The notes under the pieces were generated by a model. The model saw only the letters and a list, made by a program, of their open reading frames with translations, searched no databases and was not told the DNA's origin. The position numbers and the translations under genes were made by a program. This document shows, one piece after another, positions 57,022-64,000 of a stretch of 64,000 nucleotides of DNA. Positions within the stretch are counted from its first letter, which is position 1, and every line of letters begins with the position of its first letter. This DNA is from Zizania palustris (lineage: Eukaryota > Streptophyta > Magnoliopsida > Poales > Poaceae), in contig JAAALK010000288.1 in assembly GCA_019279435.1 (NCBI GenBank), positions 75,415,499 to 75,479,498 of the forward strand, in the 5' to 3' direction.

Positions 57022-58628
57022 CCCCCGCACTAAGAAACCGGGACAGTTGAAGGGTCCAAAACTTTTGGAGGGTGACTCCGGACCGAAGCAGCCGAGCCCC
57101 CCGCACAACGGTTTTGGGCCACAGTGGCCTGGCGCCCCGCTCGGCGGTTTCGAGCCTTAGTGGCCGAACCCCCGGTGCGGTGGCTTCGAGCCTCAGTGGT
57201 CGAACCCCCTATACAGCGACTTCAGCCCCCAATGGCCGAACTTCGCACCGTTTTGGACGAGCTCTCCGACCGGAGGCTTCGACCCGCACTGGCCGAATGT
57301 ACCTTCGGTGTGGCGGGACCCTTCGCTGGTATGGTCTGAGACGCCGTCGACTCTGCCAAACCCCCCTCCGGGCAATGGGTTCAGCTCACAGTGGGCGAGG
57401 CAACTAGAGCCACCGATGCCTCCACCGTACAACTGGGCGGGAACCCCATGGGCTCCGTACATATCCGGGTCGGGGTACCCTCCACAACCTAACACTATGC
57501 CTTGTTTTCCTTCGGAGTATTATAGATGGCAGGGACAAACAGACGCAATGGAGGGGGCATCGTCCACAGACTGTTCGTGGTACCTCCGAATCGGACCATG
57601 CAGAGCGAAGCCGAAGGGTGTGGGAACGCGGAGGCCGAAGTCAGGGAGTCCGAATCTATCACGATCAGGGTGGGGTCTCAGGAGGTCCCAATCCCGAAGG
57701 CTTCATCGCCAGAGTCTGACAGAGGTGAGTCCCATACTTTGGTCAAAGCCCGCGCTGAATCTGGGTTTGATCGGCCGGGCAAGGCCGATCTGACTACCGG
57801 GGTTCGCAGCGAAGGCACCTCCGAACATAGGGTGCATAAGGCCGAAGGGTGCAGTACCACTTTGGCCAGAGTTGATAGAAGCTGAACAGTAGCACCTGGC
57901 ACCAAGCTGCAACCATCTTGGGCACCTCCAGGCATGTCCAAATCACAGAAGAGACGCCTACAACGGCTACAGGCACAGGAGATGCGCGAGAAGGAAGCTG
58001 AGGACGAGCGCGACGCTATCTTCGAAGAAATCCGCCCTTGCCCAGCTACAAAATAGGTATGGAGGGAGAAGCTGGTTGAGATGACCAACACGGCTCCTGG
58101 TCCAAGCGACGACGACGATGACATGCTCGACGATGACTACTCGCCCGTCTTTGAGGGGCTCGTGCCCCAGGCGATGGACATCAACATCATCATGCTGCCC
58201 GCCGAGTTTGCCCTATCACAGGACGAGGCCGAGGTCACCCAATTAAACCTCAGCCCACGCAATGCCATCTTCGAGAAGCCCAAGGACTCGGCTCGCCATC
58301 TGAAACCCCTCTACGTGAGAGGTCACATTGATGGAAAGTTGATTTCCCAGATGCTCACCGACGGCAGGCCACTGTTAACTTAATGCCTTACTCGTTGTTG
58401 AAGAAACTTGGCAGGGGCGAGGATGATCTGAAGAAGACTAACTTGATGCTCAACGGCTTCAACGGCGAGAGCTCCGAGGCCAAGGGCATACTCTCCATGG
58501 AGTTGAAGGTGGGCAATAAGACATTGCCAATGGCATTTTTCGTCGTTGACGTGCAAGGTAACTATAGCGTGTTACTCGGGCGCGACAGGATTCATGCGAA
58601 TTGTTGCATTCCTTCTACCCTACATTAG
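57022..58628 (+). pseudogene. Tat-D gag-protease linker and protease
   Basis: This continues the Tat-D gag frame after Copia-5. Order: Pro/Trp 12-mer repeats (57107-57250), a Pro/Tyr-rich region (MPPPYNWAGTPWAPYI about 57415-57465), a one-base loss in a G run near 57553, an acidic part (EAEVRESESITIRVGSQEVPIPK), a basic helix (SKSQKRRLQRLQAQEMREKEAE about 57938-58000), then DDDDDMLDDDYSP, and protease with the active site MLTDG (about 58355). A frameshift there destroys DGGAT; the other frame continues NLMPYSLLKKLGR to FFVVDVQGNYSVLLGRDRI, ending at TAG 58626-58628. Stops at 57883-57885 (TGA) and 58054-58056 (TAG) match stops in Tat-H. Confidence 0.85.
57107..57250 (+). repeat. 36-bp tandem repeat coding Pro/Trp 12-mers (Tat-D)
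   Basis: Four in-frame units start at 57107, 57143, 57179 and 57215, with the pattern x-G-F-x-P-Q-W-P-x-P. One Gln codon is TAG (unit 2). A related partial motif GGFDPHWPN follows near 57268. Compare six units in Tat-H at 15099-15314. Confidence 0.8.
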
Positions 58629-59354
58629 TGTATGATTCAGTGGGACGGTGGTGAGGTAGAGGTCATCCCCGTGGATACTTCGACCCAAGTAGCATTGGCC
58701 GATGTATCGGTTGACGCCGTCCATAATAAAGTAGATTGTCTGTCAGGTAAAGATCTTTCGGATTACGATTTTGTTAGCGTATCCGGAGGGCGTTTTGTAC
58801 CAGTGTATGTAAAGCGGGCTGTAGTAGCACGGTTGTTTTTGTATTGATAGTCATGTCTAGCAAGAGTAATCTAGATTGGCTAAAGTCTCGTGTGGAGCAA
58901 TATCGGTCTAGCAACGAGGGTATTGCCGAGGCCATCGGAGACTTTAGCAAAGTAGAGAATTTAGGAAAAGGTTTTGCGTCAGCCGATCCCTTGGAGGAAG
59001 TTGACATAGGTAATGGTAGCATCCCGAGGACAACTTTTGTAAACCAACATTTAAAGCCCGATGAGAAGGCTAAAGTAATAAAGTTACTTCGGTCGTATGT
59101 CGATTGTTTCGCATGGGAGTATAGCGAGATGCCAGGACTAAGCCACGAGCTTATGGAGCATTGGCTGCCTATCAAGTCCGGATTTAGGCCTTATAAGCAG
59201 CCTCCTCATCACTTTAACTCAGCCGTCTATGACCGAGTTAAAGAAGAAGTAGAGCGACTACTCAAGGCTGAATTTATTAGGTCGTACAGGTACGCGGAAT
59301 GGGTTGCTAACATTGTGCCTATAGAGAAGAAAGGGAGCGGCAAGATACGGGTAT
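58629..59354 (+). pseudogene. Tat-D protease-RT linker and RT N-terminus
   Basis: Two frames cover this part. The first (58632-58847) reads MIQWDGGEVEVIPVDTS and DLSDYDFVSVSGGRFVPVYVKRA. The second (from ATG 58853) reads SNLDWLKSRVEQYRSSNEGIAEAIGDFSK, then the RT start LLRSYVDCFAWEYSEMPGLSHEL, FRPYKQPPHHFNSAVYDRVKEE and WVANIVPIEKKGSGKIRV. RT is cut before its catalytic part by the Gyp-F LTR at 59355. In Tat elements this linker often holds stops or an intron between the protease and RT parts. The matching region of Tat-B (41600-42319) is in inverted orientation. Confidence 0.85.
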
Positions 59355-62300
59355 TGTCGTGCCCCGATTTAATAAATCAGGACTTTATTGAAATTCCATA
59401 TAAAATCAGTAAAACAAGACGTTCATCAAGCGACCACGTACAATATGGGCAATCATTCACGGTTCGTAGACCGCATTAATACAAAAGTGAATAAAGATGA
59501 AGAGAAACTAATAAATCAAAGGGTCCTAGATGAACGCCTCCTTCCAGTCTCGCATTGACTGGGTCGCTACTCCAGACCTTCATCCTCCTCATAGTAGATG
59601 GGCTCTGATGGTGTAAGTCAACGGGGTGAGTACAGATGTACTCAGCAAGCAACCGAATGCAAATATAATGCAAGATAATAACAAGGGAGATAGTGGCTAG
59701 TTTTGCGGAAGCAACATATTTGTAAGGCATTAAATGTGAGCAATTTATTAGTACGGAAAAGTAAACATGTGAATGCAACATCATCTTCTAACTCGAGGAA
59801 TATGTTTTACCTCCTCGCACAACAGTCCTTACATGCCATGAATAACTCGATCCTTCAAACAATTGTAAACTAACTGCGAGTAGTCACACAACCCGCCCTT
59901 GACCGTGGGCTCGGCTTTTCGAAAAGATTGAATTACTCTAATCAGAGATGTACCACTGTACCCACAAGGCACGCACTCATCACTTACACCGAAGTGTAAC
60001 GAGATGACCCATTTCACGGGAACTCGTGCCAAAACCTTCCATATGGTCTTCCCCGACTCATCAGCACCCTCTTATAGGTTTCGTACCGTGTCTCGCCATG
60101 TCGAGTTTCCACAATACCCCCCCTTGAGCCATTGTCAGTACAAGGCGCCCTGAGGGCTAGCCCCTTGCCCCCTCCACTATGGTGCCGTGAGACGGAGTGT
60201 TCCACACTTCCAGTTAGGACTTACCCATTAGACTTGTGGTTGGTACGGAAGTGCTTTGCAACAGATCCCGCAGACCGGTCCTTATAGTGCCCCGGGTGCG
60301 ACCAACCAGTTTCCGAGCTTGCACCCAGAACCCACCATACTTATAACATACCTAACTCCAACAGAGTCCAGAGACAAGAATAACGTGGTATTTCATATAC
60401 CAGAATTCATCTAACTATGACTCATTATTTTTATCCTATAGCAGTTGTGCCAGTACATTGGGCACTAGCTAATAATTTTATAGTAGAGTGACAAGGAGTT
60501 AAGGCTCAATAAGCATGGCTTGGGTTTGCACACAAGGACGGGGATCTAATAAATATAAGTGTAGGGCTTGATCTTTGACTAATGCAATATTAACCTATGA
60601 GTTATAGCGATAATTTATTAAAACATGGGCTCAATATGATCAACTGTTTCCACAGAGGTGGTTGATGACTTGCCTTTATCCGTGAATGGTGAAGGTGGAA
60701 CCTCGGGGTAAGACTCGTGATCTTCGACGACGTTGTAGTCTTCTCGATACGGAAAAGTAAATAAAACATTCAACAAACAATCCAAAACAAATCAACCATA
60801 CTAACATACATGTTTTTGTTGGATTAAGTAAAGGAGATAGAGTCTTAAATTCTAGGAAATTGTTACTTAAATATTTAGGAGTGATTTCTAATGAGAGTTC
60901 TGAATTTTATGACTTGATGTAATTTATTTTCCTAGGGGTTTTTATTTCCCCTTTTTAGAGATGAGCTAAAAAGGTATAAATTAGCCTTGATGTTTTTATG
61001 GTATCAAAAATAGTGACTTTAAATTATTAAGTCTTCTGAAGTTTGTTATATAGCTTTAAGATAATTTTCATAAAGTATGGATCTTTACTATTAAAAAGGG
61101 CTTTGTGTAATATGTTTTAATGGAACAAAGTGGGCAAAATGAATATTCTATTTTTATTGTATTAAAATAGTAAACTCAAGTTGTTAGGTTTTCTGAAGTT
61201 ATTATATAATTTGTCATGACATTTTTATAAAGTGTTTAACTTCTATTATATGAATTACTTAATTATCCTACAAGGGCTTTTGCAATATTAATTAATAGAT
61301 TAAAGTGGGCAAAGTGAACATGTTACTTTTGTTCATTAAAACAGTGGAATAAAGTAATTAAGTCCTCTGAATCTATTCATGATATTTTTGTAAAGTGTTG
61401 CATTATTATTAATCATTTATCTTAAAGGGCCTTGGAAATAAATAAAAATGAGAAAAGTGAATTATTATATTTTTATTGGCTTATAAACAGTGTACTGGAG
61501 TCAATAGATCATCTAAAATGATTATATAAATTTCTAAGAGTTTTTCTGTATTATTTAAATGGAATATTAATTAAATCCTAAAAGGGGTCTTGGGAATGTT
61601 ATTTAATAAAATGTCTTGGACAAAATGGTCATTCCATTTTTATTGTATTAATAACAGTGAAATGGAGCCATTATATCTTCTGGAAGTAATTTATAAATTT
61701 TTAAGGATCTTTCTGAATTATTTATTTAAAGTATTAATTAAACCCTAAAGGGAATTTTCTTTATTATTTAATAAGATCATTATGTGCCAAATAAACATAT
61801 TTTTTATTGCATAAAAGTGTAGAGGATAAAAAGACAAATTTTCCAGAATTAAAATGGTGAAATTTGGAGTTAATTTGAGCAAGATATGAATTTTTAAAGT
61901 TTAAACCATTTTCTGAATTTTATTTAAAACCAGAAACAGCTGCGGGTCCACGGTGAGCCAGGTCCACCATGGACCCGCGCACTGTGCGCTGGACCGGCCA
62001 GATCTGGACCGTTGGATCCAGATCCAACGATCGCCAGTGGAGCGGGGCGTTCAAGTGGCGATCGACGGCTGAGGGAGCCCGATACCCCTTTGACCGAGTG
62101 GACGGCCCAGATTAAACTCGAGCGGGTGTTAATCTTAGCCGTTCATCTCAGATCGCACAGCATCGAGCCCGTCCAGCACGCGCGCGGCACGGGGAAGCCG
62201 AGGGCTTCGTCCCCGACTCCGGCCGAGCGACGGCGAGGGTTTCCGGCGGTGGCGCGGGTTACCCGGTCGGGCTAGAACCTAAAACGGAACCAGGAAGGCA

Positions 62301-63401
62301 AGGGGAGCTCAGTCGTACCGGCGGTGGCGACGAGAAGCGACCGACGGCGATCGGCGATGAGGAGGGGCGAAGGAGGCCCTCGGGTTCGACGGCGACAACG
62401 TGTTCCGGCGATGCTCCGGCCCAACGGGGGTGGGGCCGAGGTAGAGGGCGCAGAGGGGATCCCGGTGGTGGAGACGGCGAGGGCGGCGGTGGCCTGTGGC
62501 GCCGGCGAAGGGCTGCCGGAGCCGAAGCAGGGGAATAAACCGAAACAAGGAGGCGGCGGCTCGGGATGGTGGGGGATTGAGTGATGCAGGTGTGGGTGAA
62601 AAGCGGTGAAGCCAGGGGCTTTAAAGGGGTCATCGGCGGCGTAAAAGGAAGGCGGAGGGAGGGAAACCCGAAGTGTTTCCAATTTTACTCCGGCGAGGTT
62701 ACTATAGCTCTCGGATTGGCTTCCAAAAGGACGAAACCGCGTGGCTAAGGGGGGAAACAGATCACCGGCGAATAGGGAAGAGGATCACGGGCTCAGTTTA
62801 GCGAATCCGGCCGGCCGGCGGCGGATTTGGAAAGGGGGGTCGCCGGATTTGGAAGGAGATCCCCCCTTCCGCGCGGGGAAGACGGATATGACAGGTGGGC
62901 TCCACCTGTCATACACCGAACAGACACAATAGTGTCGACAGGTGGGGTCCCGAGGCAGAGAGAGGAAGGCGAGAGCGGGAGGCTGACGGGTGGGCTGGCT
63001 GGGCGCGAGTGGCGGGAGAGAGAGGGAGGGCGCGCGCCGACAGGTGGGTCCCGCCTGTCGGTGGGCGCGGCCGGAATGGGCTGGGCCGAAAGGCCTTCGG
63101 AGGGGAAAACGGGGTTGCGGCCCCTTAAGCTTTAAAATGTATTTTCCAATTAAAATAATTCCAGGATATCAATTATTTGATTAAGGCTTGAAGCACTGTT
63201 GCTAAAATTTTGTAAAAATTCTCAAAAATATTTCTTGGCCTCTAGTTTATCCCATAAAATTTTCAGGTCCAAATTTTGAATATCTATTTCTGTTTGGTTT
63301 TAATAGGGCTCTTTTAGAATTTTTATTAATAACAAAATTCAGAAATTCTTTTATTATTATATTCTTTTATTTTATTTTATTTTAATTCTGGGGATGTTAC
63401 A
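59355..63401 (-). repeat. 3' LTR of Gyp-F (4.05 kb)
   Basis: In element orientation it starts TGTAACATCCCCAGAATT (63401) and ends CGGGGCACGACA (59355). It has an AT-rich start, a GC-rich leader-like block (about 61940-63125) with a TTTAAAG element near 62617, an AT-rich repeat block (60936-61860), and an end resembling the Chr-T LTR (a GAGTAC...GTACTC segment near 59625-59650). Open frames in the GC-rich block are not supported as genes. Confidence 0.85.
60936..61860 (-). repeat. Degenerate repeats of about 160 bp in the Gyp-F LTR
   Basis: Similar units begin with a GGG(G/C)-type motif at about 60936, 61098, 61274, 61427, 61585 and 61750, spaced 153-176 bp. Each has, in order, AAGTG(G)(G)CAAA-like sequence, a TTTTTATTG run, an (A)ACAGTG or equivalent, TCTTCTGAA-like sequence, and ATATAA...TTTTT. 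They are diverged but keep this order. Confidence 0.7.
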
Positions 63402-63405
63402 ATCA

Positions 63406-63416
63406 TATCCCCTTAC
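63406..63416 (-). other. Polypurine tract of Gyp-F
   Basis: GTAAGGGGATA on the minus strand, 4 bp before the LTR start. It marks 59355-63401 as the 3' LTR. Confidence 0.7.
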
Positions 63417-63472
63417 AGAGAATCTCGTCCTCGAGATTCGAAGCGAACCTCGGGAAAACTAGGGACGGAGTT

Positions 63473-64000
63473 CTACTGGTGCTCTGGATTAGGGAAAGGT
63501 GTTACATCAGAAGTAGGCAAAGCGATCTCCGGATCTGGGTTGGTTGGGATCAAATTGGTAGTGTCTTTGGTTGTATCTGGGTTCCCTTGGTGGTGAACTA
63601 GGGTATGTCCCTCTGGGTTTGGAATGAGGGATGGCGCCCGCTTGGGGTAGGGGCACTTGTTGGCGTAGTGGCCTCCTTGGCGACAGTTGAAGCACACAAT
63701 CGGCTTGCCATTCCTGTCCCTCTTGCATCTGGTAGCTTGCGCTGGTATCTTTCTGGCTGGCGGTGCTTGGGGTAGGATGCCAGGGGTTGGGGCTTGAGGT
63801 GGAATCACTCTGGTTTCTGGTATAGTTGCTTCGTTCACCAATCTCTGAAAGTTGGCGAAGTCCTCGTAGATTAACTGAAGGGAGAGCTCTTGTTGGTGTT
63901 GCTGGAGACGGAATAACTGTGCCTGCTGCTCTTGCATCTGCTTTTGTAGTTGTTGCATCTGGGTAAGCAGCGTGGCGATCAGTTGATTTTGTTTTGTCAT
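63473..64000 (-). CDS. Gyp-F gag-like protein, partial at the window edge
   Basis: The open frame reaches the window end; an ATG sits exactly at 64000 (MTKQNQLIATLLTQM), but the true start may lie upstream. At least 175 residues: a Gln-rich, probably coiled N-terminal part (residues 1-55), a short piece YEDFANFQRLVNEATIPE (about 60-80), a Pro-rich linker, a basic patch (RCKRDRNGKP), a zinc knuckle CFNCRQGGHYANKC (about 103-116), and a Pro/Asn-rich tail. The capsid core seen in Chr-T gag (GPAGEWWDNF to DKFLEGL) is absent, so this is a shortened gag. It could bind element RNA through the knuckle. No stop interrupts it in the window. Confidence 0.8.
   Translation of the reverse strand: MTKQNQLIATLLTQMQQLQKQMQEQQAQLFRLQQHQQELSLQLIYEDFANFQRLVNEATIPETRVIPPQAPTPGILPQAPPARKIPAQATRCKRDRNGKPIVCFNCRQGGHYANKCPYPKRAPSLIPNPEGHTLVHHQGNPDTTKDTTNLIPTNPDPEIALPTSDVTPFPNPEHQ

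Larger units (their letters stand above)
42320..59354 (+). mobile_element. Tat-D: 5' half of a Tat-lineage Gypsy element, interrupted
   Basis: The plus-strand element has LTR 42320-43624, PBS, gag to 45710, the Copia-5 insert (45711-57021), then the gag-protease linker, protease and the start of RT to 59354, where the LTR of Gyp-F begins after KIRV. It inserted in Tat-B of the same family but opposite orientation, after ACCGT (42315-42319). It resembles Tat-H throughout, so both derive from one family. The rest of pol and the 3' LTR lie beyond Gyp-F, outside the window. Confidence 0.92.
59355..64000 (-). mobile_element. Gyp-F: 3' end of a long-LTR, gag-only Gypsy element
   Basis: The minus-strand element has a 4047-bp 3' LTR (59355-63401), a PPT, and a gag-like ORF whose stop lies only about 70 bp before the LTR. 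No pol lies between gag and the LTR, so the element appears non-autonomous. The CCHC knuckle and the Gln-rich start (MTKQNQLIATLL) resemble Chr-T gag (SNQNQLITALL), and the LTR start TGTAACATCCCC resembles TGTAACGCCC of Chr-T. A Tekay-like origin is therefore likely. It is inserted in Tat-D RT after GGTAT (59350-59354). The other end is outside the window. Confidence 0.8.

Noticed and set aside
62012..63184. Several frames in the GC-rich part of the Gyp-F LTR that could look like host exons.
   Set aside because: Open in many frames at once, with low-complexity Arg/Gly/Pro content and no domain. GC content alone explains them.

Overview
This window is plant nuclear DNA, most likely from a grass, and consists almost entirely of nested LTR retrotransposons. 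No host gene, tRNA, rRNA or CRISPR array was found. The grass assignment rests on family resemblance: a Sirevirus-type Copia gag-pol, a Tekay/RIRE-type chromovirus with about 2-kb LTRs, and Tat-lineage Gypsy elements with a second RNase H, one carrying an antisense ORF with the 'putative gypsy type transposon' (PF04195) domain. Family names come from recognised motifs, not from a database search. Labels used here: Copia-1 to Copia-5, Tat-A, Tat-B, Tat-D, Tat-H, Chr-T, Gyp-F.

Layout. Copia-1 (1-1645, minus) is a decayed gag remnant. It is cut by Tat-A (minus; 3' LTR 1646-2160), which carries an oppositely oriented gene with its own TATA box. Chr-T (3489-26190, plus) interrupts that gene, and Tat-A appears to resume at 26191-27493. 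Chr-T keeps two LTRs, a PBS, an extra ORF before gag, half of gag and the RT-RNase H-integrase-chromodomain part of pol. Its middle is replaced by a composite: the 3' half of a minus-strand Copia (Copia-2, 7446-11158), a plus-strand Tat element (Tat-H, 11159-16612, itself holding a Tat-A-type solo LTR) and the 3' half of a plus-strand Copia (Copia-3, 16613-21320).

The right half is Tat-B (minus, from 27494), interrupted by a complete old Copia-4 (30938-40714, target duplication AAAGT) and then by Tat-D (plus, from 42320). Tat-D is interrupted by a complete, very young Copia-5 (45711-57021, target duplication CCCCC) and then by Gyp-F (minus, from 59355). Gyp-F has a 4-kb LTR and a gag-only interior, and it runs off the window.

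Nearly all reading frames carry stops or frameshifts. The exceptions are the 916-residue gag of Copia-5 and the partial gag of Gyp-F. Copia-5 pol is nearly complete, but it lacks the protease catalytic Asp and has one internal stop. The most unusual points are: the antisense gene of Tat-A; the two Copia 3' halves facing opposite ways; two stop codons shared by independent Tat copies; a 12-residue Pro/Trp tandem repeat between gag and protease; a 14-bp-spaced TTCGAA array in the Copia-5 LTR; degenerate repeats of about 160 bp in the Gyp-F LTR; and the gag-only design of Gyp-F. I found no sign of a new defence, toxin or metabolic system. Divergence figures are hand counts over short stretches.
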